In this document: piece after piece, positions 46,023-54,236 of the stretch | Numbering within the stretch: the first letter of the stretch is position 1 | Layout of the letters: the number at the start of each line of letters is the position of its first letter | Assembly: GCA_025058345.1 (NCBI GenBank) | Contig: JANXEN010000002.1 | Coordinates: 97,679 to 161,678 of the forward strand | Length of the DNA: 64,000 bases | DNA from: Sulfolobales archaeon | GTDB lineage: Archaea > Thermoproteota > Thermoprotei_A > Sulfolobales > NBVN01 | Direction: 5' to 3' | Position numbers and translations under genes: made by a program | The notes under the pieces: generated by a model | The model's input: only the letters and a program-made list of their open reading frames with translations | Databases searched by the model: none | What the model was told of the DNA's origin: nothing

Positions 46023-46797
46023 GTTATACATAATCGGCGGCGGTATTTCCGTAGATTACCTTACAATTAAGGCTTTAAACATAATTAAGAGCGTTAAGAA
46101 CGTCTTCCTAGATGGTTATACAGGTGTGTTATTAGGTGATGGTGAACGCCTTTCAAGTCTTGTTGGGAAAGGGTATAGGACACTGCATAGGAGGGACCTT
46201 GAGGAACTCAATGGTGGGGAGATTTTCAAAGCACTTGAGGATGGTGACGTAGCTTTAATATCCCCTGGTGATGCCTTAATTGCAACTACACATGTAAACA
46301 TATTAATAGAGGCTCGAAGGAGGGGGTATGAAGTCGAAGTTGTTCCAGGTGTTAGCATAGTTTCATCATCTATAAGTGCCTCTGGGTTAATGATATATAA
46401 GTTAGGTAAGGTGGCGACCATTACGTTCCCGAAGGACGGCATCATTTACGAGTACCCATATGATGTTATTAAGGAAAACTCTAGTAGAAATTTACATTCG
46501 CTACTCTTACTTGAGATAGATGTTGAGAAGAAGGTCTTCATGACGGTGAAAGATGCCATCAACATACTCCTAGAGATAGAGAAGTCACGGGGGGAAGGTG
46601 TTATAAGTCATAATAGATTAGCAGTTGGTATTAGTAGATTGGGAAGTGATTCCATGAAGGTATGTCCAGGTGGGTTAGGTGAGCTAATCAACATGGATTT
46701 AGGTGAGCCCCCCCATACGTTAATAGTGACCTCTCCAAAACTGCACTTCATTGAGGAGGAAGCTCTAAAGGTGATTAAGGATGTCTACTGTAGATGA
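46012..46797 (+). CDS. dph5: Diphthine synthase
   Basis: SAM-dependent methyltransferase that methylates the modified histidine of aEF2 on the way to diphthamide. Tetrapyrrole-methylase fold: N-terminal LYIIGGGISVDYLTIKAL, SPGDALIATTHVNI (SAM loop), and VEVVPGVSIVSSSIS. 261 residues, normal. GTG start coupled to the upstream gene; the 3' end overlaps the next gene by 17 bases. Confidence 0.93.
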   Translation: MRGRLYIIGGGISVDYLTIKALNIIKSVKNVFLDGYTGVLLGDGERLSSLVGKGYRTLHRRDLEELNGGEIFKALEDGDVALISPGDALIATTHVNILIEARRRGYEVEVVPGVSIVSSSISASGLMIYKLGKVATITFPKDGIIYEYPYDVIKENSSRNLHSLLLLEIDVEKKVFMTVKDAINILLEIEKSRGEGVISHNRLAVGISRLGSDSMKVCPGGLGELINMDLGEPPHTLIVTSPKLHFIEEEALKVIKDVYCR

Positions 46798-47476
46798 TGG
46801 GTTATCAACCAGGGTGTACAGGTACATCAGTATTGTAGACAGGGCTTTAAGTAGGGTAAGGGATGAAGATCTCAAAGCCCCTGAAGGTAAGGAAATCCTC
46901 AATCTAGTTAAATCGTATGTAAGTGATTCAAAACATTACTTCAGTCTAGGAGATTACATCACATCACTGTCATGTATAGCTTATGCTGAGGGGCTACTGG
47001 ATGCTTTAAGGCTGTTTAAATTAGTTAGTTTTGATTGGGAATACCCTAAAGTGAGGAGAGTACTTGTTGGTGGCACCTTCGACATCATTCATCCCGGACA
47101 TATTTACTACTTAAGTGAGGCGTCTAAGTTCGGTTTAGTATACGCGGTTGTAGCTAGGGATTCAACTGTTAGGAGAGTTAAGGGTAGGGAACCGGTAAAT
47201 GATGAGTTAAGCAGGTTGGAAGTAATTAATTCGCTAAAATACGTTTATAGGGCATTTCTAGGTAGTGAGGAAGACATGCTTAAGAGTGTTGAGTCGGTGA
47301 AGCCCGATATAATATTATTGGGTCCTGATCAACCTATTGATGAGGGAGTGTTGGCTAAGAACGCATTAAGTAGGGGATTCAACGTCGAAGTCCTAAGGCT
47401 TCCGACTAAGTATAAGTCCGATATAGCAAGTACGTCAAAAATAATTAATAAGGTCTTAGAGCTTTACTGTAAGTGA
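46781..47476 (+). CDS. DUF357 domain fused to a nucleotidyltransferase (FAD synthetase/RibL-like)
   Basis: 231 residues. The helical DUF357 domain is about 1-85 (SLGDYITSLSCIAYAEGLLD). The cytidylyltransferase-like domain follows with VGGTFDIIHPGHIYYL (HxGH motif, about 92-107) and the end motif IASTSKII (STS). The second domain resembles archaeal FAD synthetase RibL and glycerol-3-phosphate cytidylyltransferases. The fused form is known in archaea, function unproven. Last protein gene of the unit; a C/D box sRNA begins just after its stop. Confidence 0.8.
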   Translation: MSTVDDGLSTRVYRYISIVDRALSRVRDEDLKAPEGKEILNLVKSYVSDSKHYFSLGDYITSLSCIAYAEGLLDALRLFKLVSFDWEYPKVRRVLVGGTFDIIHPGHIYYLSEASKFGLVYAVVARDSTVRRVKGREPVNDELSRLEVINSLKYVYRAFLGSEEDMLKSVESVKPDIILLGPDQPIDEGVLAKNALSRGFNVEVLRLPTKYKSDIASTSKIINKVLELYCK

Positions 47477-47477
47477 A

Positions 47478-47543
47478 TTTATAGTGATGATGGGTGCAAA
47501 CACTGATTTAAGTGATGTTAACTACTCTACCTGATTTAATAAA
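47478..47543 (+). ncRNA. C/D box guide sRNA (2'-O-methylation)
   Basis: All four boxes are present in order with regular spacing: C box GTGATGA (47484-47490), 12-base guide (47491-47502), D' box CTGA (47503-47506), C' box GTGATGT (47512-47518), 12-base guide (47519-47530), D box CTGA (47531-47534). TTTAT (47478-47482) can pair with ATAAA (47539-47543) as a terminal stem. By the D+5 rule the guides TGGGTGCAAACA and TAACTACTCTAC would direct methylation of a U and an A in complementary RNA. The targets are not identified. It starts one base after the stop of the upstream gene, so it may be cut from that mRNA. Confidence 0.85.
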
Positions 47544-47547
47544 CTAT

Positions 47548-48282
47548 TTATTTAGTTGATAGTCTACTTCCCTTCTTCCTTCCAGTCCTCTTAGATGCTA
47601 TATGACCTACTTTCCTTCCAGGAGGTGTATCTCTAGACACTGTGGACGGCCTTGAGACGCTCTGATGGGAGCCTCCTCCGTGCGGATGGGACACTACGTT
47701 CATCGCAACGCCCCTTACTTTAGGCCACTTTTTAGCTTTGACCTTCCATTTATGGAAGGATGCACCGGCCTTTAGGAGAGGTTTTTCAGTTCTCCCAGCA
47801 CCTGCAGGTACCCCTATTGTGGCTCTAGCAACGCTTAGGATGCTTTTAGTAGCACCGCTAGGTAGCTGTACTATAGTGTAGTTGCCGGATCTACCTAATA
47901 TCGTTGCGTAGCTCCCGGCCTGTCTTGAGAGTTTACCGCCATCACCAGGACTTAACTCGATATTATATACCTTAGTGCCTTCCGGTATGTTGCTTAGTGG
48001 TAAGGTGTTACCTACGTTAAGAGGTGCTTGAGGACCTATTGCGATCTCCTGACCGACGTACATACCCTCAGCTGCAGGTATGTAGTACTCAACCCCATTC
48101 GTTAGTCTTATATGAGCTAAAGGAACCCACCTACCTGGATCGTGAACGAGTTCTAAGACAACACCACTTAAAGTTTCATTAGTAGTCAGCGGGTATTTCG
48201 CAGGTGCTACATGTATGTGTTTCTGGCTGCGGAAAGTTGGTGATCCTCTCCCAGCCCTCTGAGCTAATATCTTCTTACCCAT
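47548..48282 (-). CDS. rpl2: Large ribosomal subunit protein uL2
   Basis: Core 50S protein near the peptidyl-transferase centre. Key region PHGGGSHQSVSRPSTVSRD with the conserved VRGVAMNVVSHPHGGG stretch and the basic end KRTGRKKGSR. About 244 residues. The ATG at 48282 (MGKKILAQRAGRGSP) has GAGGTG 6 bases upstream; GTG 48291 is the longer option. Last gene of the inverted L3-L4-L23-L2 block. Confidence 0.97.
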   Translation of the reverse strand: MGKKILAQRAGRGSPTFRSQKHIHVAPAKYPLTTNETLSGVVLELVHDPGRWVPLAHIRLTNGVEYYIPAAEGMYVGQEIAIGPQAPLNVGNTLPLSNIPEGTKVYNIELSPGDGGKLSRQAGSYATILGRSGNYTIVQLPSGATKSILSVARATIGVPAGAGRTEKPLLKAGASFHKWKVKAKKWPKVRGVAMNVVSHPHGGGSHQSVSRPSTVSRDTPPGRKVGHIASKRTGRKKGSRLSTK

Positions 48283-48292
48283 ATAAAACACC

Positions 48293-48556
48293 TCATAAAA
48301 TACCTAGTTTAGTGGCAACTTCTGAGGCCTTAAATTCAGGCTTCAATCTTACGAAAGCCTTTTTCTCCCCTTTAGATGTTATTAGAGTCCTAACCCTATC
48401 GACTTTTACGTTGAACAACTTCTCTACCGCGTACTTAATCTCATTTTTGGTGGAACTCATATCAGTTATGAAGATCAGCGTGTTGAACTTCTCAATATAG
48501 TTCAGAGACTTTTCAGATGTTACGGGTCTTATTAAAACCTTTGCAGGGTCCTTCAA
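48293..48556 (-). CDS. rpl23: Large ribosomal subunit protein uL23
   Basis: 87 residues. VLIRPVTSEKSLNYIEK at the N-terminus and IKYAVEKLFNVKVDRVRT are standard uL23. It sits at the tunnel exit and contacts SRP and the translocon. TTG start overlapping the uL4 stop (TTGA), with GAGGTGG upstream. Confidence 0.96.
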   Translation of the reverse strand: MKDPAKVLIRPVTSEKSLNYIEKFNTLIFITDMSSTKNEIKYAVEKLFNVKVDRVRTLITSKGEKKAFVRLKPEFKASEVATKLGIL

Positions 48557-49377
48557 AGAGTTACCACCTCAAACTTCCTACTAATTATATCTAACGCCTT
48601 CAGAGTGATTAACGTCAACCTACCTGGAGAACCTCCAGGAGCTAACAACTCCACGTTTATGTTATCAGCAGCTACTACATCAACGCCTGGTAGGTTTCTA
48701 AGAGCTTTAGCTACCGGTACATCACAACTTGAAGTGATGATTAGCAAGGACTTAGGCTCCCTGTACTTCCTACCCCTCATCTTGCCCTTACCTGATATAA
48801 TCTTGGTCTTCTCCTGAGCCCTGACAACATCATCCCATAGTTTAAGGGACATTAGAACCTTCTTAGCATCTGATGTAATGTTTATCTTCTCGAAATCGTC
48901 TACAACAATTACTGGTAGTTGTTCATGATTCACTACATGTCCCCTACTCTTAACTATCTTAACTTCGGAGGTTGCTGAGAGTGCGGAGACAATAGCGAGA
49001 AGTCGTTCCTTACTATTTACATCTTCATGTACCTTAGCATTAACTCTTGGTGGGTGTGCTAGCCTACCGCCCTTAGTCATAGGGGCTATAACTGCCCTAC
49101 CGTTATCCAGTCTTGGAACTCTAGCAACACTGCGGTTAATACCCCAGCTCTCCCCAATCCTTCTCTTACCTGCTAGTAAGTCCCTCCCCTTCGGACGTAT
49201 TCTAGATGTGAGAGATGCGTGGAAGGCCCTTCTAATTACATCCATCCTAAGTGGGTAGTTAAATACTGGTGGTAACTCAACCTCACTGGCAGCGTTGCCG
49301 CTGAGGTCGTAGACGGTTAATTTCTTCGGCCTTAAATTCGTTGTTAATAAGAGTAATTTATACACCACTTTAAGCAC
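48553..49377 (-). CDS. rpl4: Large ribosomal subunit protein uL4
   Basis: 274 residues. VYDLSGNAASEVELPPVF near the start, GKRRIGESWGINRSVARVP and SLLIITSSCDVPVAKALRN are archaeal uL4. It lines the exit tunnel. GTG start right at the uL3 stop. About 18 residues precede the usual family N-terminus, so a downstream start is possible. Confidence 0.95.
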   Translation of the reverse strand: MLKVVYKLLLLTTNLRPKKLTVYDLSGNAASEVELPPVFNYPLRMDVIRRAFHASLTSRIRPKGRDLLAGKRRIGESWGINRSVARVPRLDNGRAVIAPMTKGGRLAHPPRVNAKVHEDVNSKERLLAIVSALSATSEVKIVKSRGHVVNHEQLPVIVVDDFEKINITSDAKKVLMSLKLWDDVVRAQEKTKIISGKGKMRGRKYREPKSLLIITSSCDVPVAKALRNLPGVDVVAADNINVELLAPGGSPGRLTLITLKALDIISRKFEVVTL

Positions 49378-50397
49378 CTACACCTTACTATCTAAACTTA
49401 TATATGTAAGTACTGGAGCACTTGATGGGATCCATTTAGGAGGTCTTACTGGCTGTCTCAGAACTAGAGGTCTTTTAGGAGCTCCCATTACACTGCCCTC
49501 AATTAAAATGTAGTCTGATCGAACGATGCCATAATGTGGGAACCCACCTGAAGGCACTACCTCATACCAGTTACTACCTATCTTAATTATTCTCTTATTG
49601 AACTCGGTGCGTCTGTGGAAGCCTAACTGACCTGCCTGAGGGACTGTACTTAAGGCACCCATCGTTGGGCTTCTAGAACCTATCCTTCTACTGCCCTTAC
49701 GGTGTTTATGCCATTTAGGAAGCTCCTTAACACCGAATCTCTTAATAACGCCTTGGAAACCCTTACCTTTAGTAACGCCTATAATGTCTATGAATTGACC
49801 TTCAGTAAAAACGTCTGAAACCCTCAACTCCTTACCTAGAATCGATGTAGCGTAACTTAACTGTGTTGTGATGTTATTACCCCCTACTCTAACTTCAAGT
49901 ATGTCAGGCTTCTTCTTACTTAGTCCTCCCGTAAGTTTTGGCTGAGTAGCAACTATAACTGAAATGCTGTTAATTAAATTGATGTTTTCATTAATGAGTG
50001 AAACTTTCTTATCGAGGTCCCCGCCTACTTTTAAATTAGGTATCTTCCTCCAAAGTTCTAAATCCTTAGGTGGCTCTATCCAACATTCACAAAAGGTACG
50101 AGAACCCCACATACCTAAATCCCTGTAAGCCCTTAACGCGACTGGAATTACAGGCGGGGTCTCTAAGACCGTTACCGGTACAACGACCTCCCTACCGCTG
50201 GTTAGGGAGTTGGGAGAATCATCAATCATTAATGCATGAGTCATACCTACCTTATAACCTACGAAAGCCAACAGTTTAGGTGTTTCTAAACTTAATTCCG
50301 GCCAAGTTCTGACCCTAGGAACAAGCCTGCTAGCCCTCTTTCTAGGTCTGAACGCAAGACTACCTCTACGAGGTGCTGAAGTCTTCCTACGCGCCAT
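49378..50397 (-). CDS. rpl3: Large ribosomal subunit protein uL3
   Basis: 339 residues, archaeal/eukaryotic length. RRGSLAFRPRKRASRLVPR at the N-terminus, IIGVTKGKGFQGVIKRFG and GSRRIGSRSPTMGALSTVP are uL3 hallmarks. First gene of the minus-strand block uL3-uL4-uL23-uL2. The ATG is preceded by GGTGTGGATTGA and a TATA box. Confidence 0.97.
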   Translation of the reverse strand: MARRKTSAPRRGSLAFRPRKRASRLVPRVRTWPELSLETPKLLAFVGYKVGMTHALMIDDSPNSLTSGREVVVPVTVLETPPVIPVALRAYRDLGMWGSRTFCECWIEPPKDLELWRKIPNLKVGGDLDKKVSLINENINLINSISVIVATQPKLTGGLSKKKPDILEVRVGGNNITTQLSYATSILGKELRVSDVFTEGQFIDIIGVTKGKGFQGVIKRFGVKELPKWHKHRKGSRRIGSRSPTMGALSTVPQAGQLGFHRRTEFNKRIIKIGSNWYEVVPSGGFPHYGIVRSDYILIEGSVMGAPKRPLVLRQPVRPPKWIPSSAPVLTYISLDSKV

Positions 50398-50402
50398 TCA
50401 AT

Positions 50403-50447
50403 CCACACCACGCTAAGTATTACAGTGTTTTTACTTTCTTAAAAGTT
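50403..50447 (-). promoter_or_regulatory. Promoter of the L3-L4-L23-L2 block
   Basis: On the minus strand CTTTTAAGAAAG (about 50445-50434) as TATA box, then a Shine-Dalgarno GGTGTGG at 50409-50403, before the uL3 ATG at 50397. The block therefore has its own promoter after the rearrangement. Confidence 0.45.
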
Positions 50448-50550
50448 TTTCACTAAACTTCCATAACGATCCTTATTTAGGCTGATTAAGCCACATAATA
50501 TATGTTTTGTTAAGCTAAGGCTCCTCACCTATTGGACATCAATGTTGTTG

Positions 50551-50584
50551 GTTGATGGTAGTCAGAACTACATGCATCATCAAC
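50551..50584. other. Imperfect stem-loop in the uL3 upstream region
   Basis: GTTGATG (50551-50557) pairs with CATCAAC (50578-50584) and GTAGT (50558-50562) with ACTAC (50567-50571), leaving loop CAGA and a six-base bulge ATGCAT. It lies between the divergent uL3 and mini-gene promoters. It could be a structured RNA, an operator or chance. The minus strand has partial C and D box-like words but not a convincing sRNA. Confidence 0.3.
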
Positions 50585-50619
50585 TAATTCAGTACTCGGC
50601 AAACACATCATCTAATATT

Positions 50620-50657
50620 CTTATAAGCTAGTAAGTATAAATCCTTATCAGGTGGTG
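50620..50657 (+). promoter_or_regulatory. Promoter and ribosome-binding site of the 35-residue gene
   Basis: TATA box CTTATAAG (50620-50627) predicts a start near 50650, followed directly by GGTGGTG (50651-50657) and the ATG at 50661. The arrangement is as good as for the larger genes here. Confidence 0.5.
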
Positions 50658-50660
50658 TGA

Positions 50661-50768
50661 ATGGGTGGTAGGCAGAAAACTACGTTATTCATGACTGAAG
50701 GTAAATCTAGTAAAGAATCAGCTACTAAACCTGAAGAAAAGACACCTAAGAAAGGTAAGAAACAGTAA
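50661..50768 (+). CDS. 35-residue Lys-rich protein resembling the N-terminal tail of eS25
   Basis: Begins MGGRQKTTLF and ends KKGKKQ, with 10 Lys and many Ser/Thr/Glu, so it is probably disordered and basic. The MGG-R/K-x-K start recalls the tail of crenarchaeal ribosomal protein eS25, but the winged-helix part of eS25 is absent and no frame continues it after the stop. TATA box, Shine-Dalgarno and ATG are in good positions, between the uL3 and SPOUT genes. It may be a small ribosome-associated protein or a remnant. Too short to assign by motif. Confidence 0.5.
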   Translation: MGGRQKTTLFMTEGKSSKESATKPEEKTPKKGKKQ

Positions 50769-50823
50769 AAAGTTCTTTATTTTAAAGGTCATTACCACTA
50801 AGCATATTTCTTAAGGTTTTAGG

Positions 50824-51726
50824 ATGTCAGGACTCTACGTTTGGCCTCCTCCTAAGCGTAAGGTCTCATTGTCCGTGCTGGTTCCTAGTTCTATCCTATC
50901 AATTGAACAAAGTCTTTATGAGAAGACAATACTTCTAGGATTTTTAGCTAGAGCTTTAGCCGTATTCAGGGTAGACGAGTTTCTGGTATTTGTAGACGAT
51001 GATCGTATGAGTAGGGATTTAAACTTAATAGTTGACGTTATGGAGTACCTTTTAACACCTCCTTACCTAAGGAGGAAAGTCATTAGTAAGAAAGATACTT
51101 TAAGATATGCTGGAGTACTACCTCCACTGAACATAGCTACCCATCCAACAACTGATGAAGGAATTGAGGTATTACCATTTAGGGAGGGGTTGTTACTTAA
51201 GATTCTTGGGACACGTGTTAAGGTAGATGTAGGTCTTGGGGAAAACTTAGTTGCTGAGATCCCGAAGGACTTAGCTAACGAGCTTGACTTACGTGTAGGG
51301 GCTAAGGTATACGTCAGAATTACTAAGGTGAGACCTTTGAGGGGTGTGCTAGTATCTGAAGCTGACATACCTTACTACTCAGGGTTTAAGTTACGTATCG
51401 TTGATTCCTTAGAAATTCTAATAGAGATGTTGAAAGATGCAGGTGTATTAGGTGTAATTACAAGTAAGTGCGGGGAGAGTGCTTCACGGTTGTTACATGA
51501 GTTCAGCAGTAACCTAAAGAAAATGATCATCATGTTCGGTAACCACAGGAAGGACTTTAATGAGTTAGTTAGTGGTAAGGCCTCGAATTCCTTAAATAAC
51601 TTAGTTAAAATAAGCATAAACACTATACCTCTTCAAGGAGTTCGAAGCGTCCGAACGGTTGAGGCTTTATATGCTACCTTAACTTTAATTAACGAATTAA
51701 TGTATAGGTCTGGAATTGATAGTTAG
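50824..51726 (+). CDS. SPOUT-fold RNA methyltransferase (DUF171/SPOUT1-like)
   Basis: 300 residues. N-terminal VSLSVLVPSSILS and the Pro-rich YLLTPPYLRRKV followed by LRYAGVLPPLNIATHP are typical of the archaeal COG2106/C9orf114 family. An OB-like insert (about 115-185) and a C-terminal SPOUT knot (IIMFGNHRKDFNEL and INTIPLQGVRSVRTVEA) follow. The family is a putative RNA methyltransferase that commonly lies beside rpl3 in archaea. Here it is next to uL3 but pointing away. Confidence 0.85.
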   Translation: MSGLYVWPPPKRKVSLSVLVPSSILSIEQSLYEKTILLGFLARALAVFRVDEFLVFVDDDRMSRDLNLIVDVMEYLLTPPYLRRKVISKKDTLRYAGVLPPLNIATHPTTDEGIEVLPFREGLLLKILGTRVKVDVGLGENLVAEIPKDLANELDLRVGAKVYVRITKVRPLRGVLVSEADIPYYSGFKLRIVDSLEILIEMLKDAGVLGVITSKCGESASRLLHEFSSNLKKMIIMFGNHRKDFNELVSGKASNSLNNLVKISINTIPLQGVRSVRTVEALYATLTLINELMYRSGIDS

Positions 51727-51737
51727 TAGCGTTAAGA

Positions 51738-51745
51738 TTTATAAG
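51738..51745 (+). promoter_or_regulatory. TATA box of uS19
   Basis: TTTATAAG at 51738-51745 predicts a start near 51767, exactly the first possible start codon of uS19. This suggests a leaderless message. No Shine-Dalgarno sequence is present. Confidence 0.45.
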
Positions 51746-51766
51746 TAGTTTAATTAATCTTACATA

Positions 51767-52252
51767 GTGAACGGTATGGCCAGCACAGGTATTGAGATAC
51801 CACCTGAGTGGAAGTCGTTCAAGTATAGAGGTAGGACCCTAGAGGAACTTATGAGCATGTCGATGGATGAGTTAATTAAGTTGCTACCCTCTAGAACTAG
51901 GAGGTCTTTACTCAGGGAATCTGACTCCAGTGTTAGGGCTCGTAGAGTTCAAGCTGGTTATAGAGAATCTCCTAGGATGAAGTTATTAGAGAAGGTAATG
52001 AAGGCGAGAAAGTTGATGAGTGAAGGTAAGAGCGTCGTCATAAAGACCCATGTAAGGGATATGGTGGTACTTCCAGTGATGGTTGGGTTGACGATAGCTG
52101 TCTATAACGGTAAGGAATTCACTCCAGTTAAGGTAACTCCTGAGATGATCGGGCATTTCCTCGGGGAATTCTCACCATCATGTAAGAAAGTTGAGCATGG
52201 TGAGCCTGGATTAAAAGCTACTAGAAGCACGTTATTTGTCGCCATGAAGTGA
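51767..52252 (+). CDS. rps19: Small ribosomal subunit protein uS19
   Basis: 161 residues, archaeal length. [35 protein letters not shown] and [18 protein letters not shown]-type end. It binds 16S rRNA in the head. GTG 51767 coincides with the predicted transcript start; ATG 51776 is the other choice. It is cut off from its normal partners uL2 (upstream) and uL22 (downstream, 2 kb away). It overlaps the convergent 134-residue gene by 21 bases. Confidence 0.96.
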   Translation: MNGMASTGIEIPPEWKSFKYRGRTLEELMSMSMDELIKLLPSRTRRSLLRESDSSVRARRVQAGYRESPRMKLLEKVMKARKLMSEGKSVVIKTHVRDMVVLPVMVGLTIAVYNGKEFTPVKVTPEMIGHFLGEFSPSCKKVEHGEPGLKATRSTLFVAMK

Positions 52253-52636
52253 TTTCAAAACATAATTTCTTAACTTTATAAGATCTCTTTGGGTAAGTAT
52301 TAACTTATGTGTTTTTGATCTAGTCTTTAAGTAGACGTTATAGATGTTGGAGTTCTTACCGACGTAATCGCCGAAAAGTTTGAGGAAGGTGTCTGAATTT
52401 GATGAAATCCTACTATATTCTATTCCCACAATATCGTCTAAATCTATCTTTAGTGAACCCCCTCTACAGTTCTTAATTATCTCGAATTCCTTCAAAGATA
52501 GTGAGGTCTTTCTATCCGTTAATCTTAGTGGGATCGCCTCTGACGTAATTACCTCTAAATTACGGCTATCCATCAATACTTTACACTGCTCAATTAAATC
52601 TCCATCTACGTAGAAGGCCTTACGTAAAACCTTCAT
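52232..52636 (-). CDS. Hypothetical protein between uS19 and rtcB
   Basis: 134 residues, soluble, mixed strands and helices. [30 protein letters not shown] suggests a small beta-rich domain like a PH or GRAM fold, but I cannot support a family. It lies 7 bases after rtcB on the same strand and is probably co-transcribed with it. Its 3' end overlaps uS19. Confidence 0.55.
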   Translation of the reverse strand: MKVLRKAFYVDGDLIEQCKVLMDSRNLEVITSEAIPLRLTDRKTSLSLKEFEIIKNCRGGSLKIDLDDIVGIEYSRISSNSDTFLKLFGDYVGKNSNIYNVYLKTRSKTHKLILTQRDLIKLRNYVLKSLHGDK

Positions 52637-52643
52637 TTAAAAA

Positions 52644-54095
52644 CTAACCCTTAGCAACACCTATAGGTCTTAACCTAGCTACCAATGCAGCAATCTTAAC
52701 CTTATGTGATACCATCGCTACCCTATCAACGTCTTTATACGCACCTGGAGCTTCCTCAGAGACCACATCTTTCGTCGCAGCCCTCAAGTAAATTCCTGAC
52801 CTACTTAACTCGTTCTCAACGTCTGAAGGCCTGTACTTCCTGATCGCTGCTTCCCTCGATAACCACCTACCCGCCCCATGAGCTGCTGAGTAGAAAGTTT
52901 GCTGTCCTTCCGGAATGCCGACCATCACGTAGCTAGCGCTTCCCATAGATCCCGGTATTAAAACTACTTGACCTATTTCCTTATGATCTTTAGGTATTTC
53001 GGGATGACCTGGTGGGAAAGCTCTAGTAGCGCCTTTCCTATGTACGACTACCTTCATCGTTTTGGAGTCTACCTTATGTTCTTCAATTTTAGCTATGTTG
53101 TGTGCTACGTCGTATATAGACTCAAGACCTAATTTACTTGGATCCGTTTTTAACACCCTACCGAAGCTTTCTCTAACCCAGTGAGTTATTAACTGTCTGT
53201 TCGTCCATGCGTAATTGGCTGCAGCAGCCATTGCTGAGAAGTAGTCCTCACCCTCACGAGAATTTACAGGCACTGAGGCCAGTTCCCTATCAGGTGGTGT
53301 GATACCGTACTTCCTCATAACCTTCTCCATAATCATTAGGTAGTCGCTAGCTACCTGATGTCCTAGTCCTCTAGACCCTGTATGCACCATAACTGTTATC
53401 TGGCCCTCACCTTCAATACCTATTTTCTTAGCTACTCCTAGATCGTATACCTTATCAACTACCTGAATTTCTAGGAAGTGATTGCCGGCTCCTAGAGTTC
53501 CTAATTGTGGTGCACCCCTTTCCTTAGCTGCTTTACTAACCTTACTTGCGTCAGCTCCCTTCATAGCACCTCCTTCCTCTATGTGGTCTAAATCTTCATA
53601 CCAGCCGAACCCCTTCTCAACAGCCCACCTAACACCTTCCTCTAAAACTCTATCCAGCTCCGAAACCGTTAATCGAACTTTTCCAGTACTTCCTACACCG
53701 CTTGGAACATTCCTAAATACCTCATTAACTAGGTCCTTCACCTTATCCTTAACATCGTTGTAGGTTAGGTTAGTTCTAAGTAGTCTGACACCGCAGTTGA
53801 TGTCGTAGCCTACACCGCCAGGCGATATCACACCTCCCTCAAAGTCCATCGCAGCTACCCCACCTATCGGGAAGCCATATCCTTGATGACCGTCCGGCAT
53901 AACGTATACAGACTTAACAACACCTTTAAGGCATGCAACGTTAGCTGCTTGAACTAGGGTTAAGTCCTCCTCCATCTTCTTAAGTAGGAAGTCATCGGCG
54001 AAAATTACCGCATCAACAGCCATGCAGTCCCTACTGCCCTTAGGTATTACCCATGTGTAATCATTTACCTTCTTAAGTTGTATTTTATGCGACAT
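52644..54095 (-). CDS. rtcB: tRNA-splicing RNA ligase RtcB
   Basis: GTP- and manganese-dependent ligase joining 2',3'-cyclic phosphate/3'-phosphate and 5'-OH ends, needed for archaeal tRNA splicing. Metal and active-site motifs: SPGGVGYDINCGVRLLR, GTLGAGNHFLEIQ, HTGSRGLGHQV, IPGSMGSASYVM and the guanylylated His in YSAAHGAGRWLSR. About 483 residues, no intein. The ATG at 54095 (MSHKIQLKKVN) has GGGTGTTGG upstream; a start eight codons earlier is open. It sits inside the split ribosomal operon. Confidence 0.97.
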   Translation of the reverse strand: MSHKIQLKKVNDYTWVIPKGSRDCMAVDAVIFADDFLLKKMEEDLTLVQAANVACLKGVVKSVYVMPDGHQGYGFPIGGVAAMDFEGGVISPGGVGYDINCGVRLLRTNLTYNDVKDKVKDLVNEVFRNVPSGVGSTGKVRLTVSELDRVLEEGVRWAVEKGFGWYEDLDHIEEGGAMKGADASKVSKAAKERGAPQLGTLGAGNHFLEIQVVDKVYDLGVAKKIGIEGEGQITVMVHTGSRGLGHQVASDYLMIMEKVMRKYGITPPDRELASVPVNSREGEDYFSAMAAAANYAWTNRQLITHWVRESFGRVLKTDPSKLGLESIYDVAHNIAKIEEHKVDSKTMKVVVHRKGATRAFPPGHPEIPKDHKEIGQVVLIPGSMGSASYVMVGIPEGQQTFYSAAHGAGRWLSREAAIRKYRPSDVENELSRSGIYLRAATKDVVSEEAPGAYKDVDRVAMVSHKVKIAALVARLRPIGVAKG

Positions 54096-54236
54096 TGTTT
54101 CCAACACCCAAACCTTCAAGAGTATTATGGTTCTTCAAACTTTTAAGTTTGCGGAGAATTTCCAAGGTTGAGAACAACTTATGAGCTTATTAACCTTAAG
54201 ATTATTGTTTTTGTTAGCAGTAGGGGTGTACGGTAG

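Noticed and set aside
50541-50590. Possible second C/D box sRNA on the minus strand near the uL3 promoter
   Set aside because: TTGATGA and CTGA words are present, but the C box lacks the usual purine first base and no C'/D pair follows with regular spacing.
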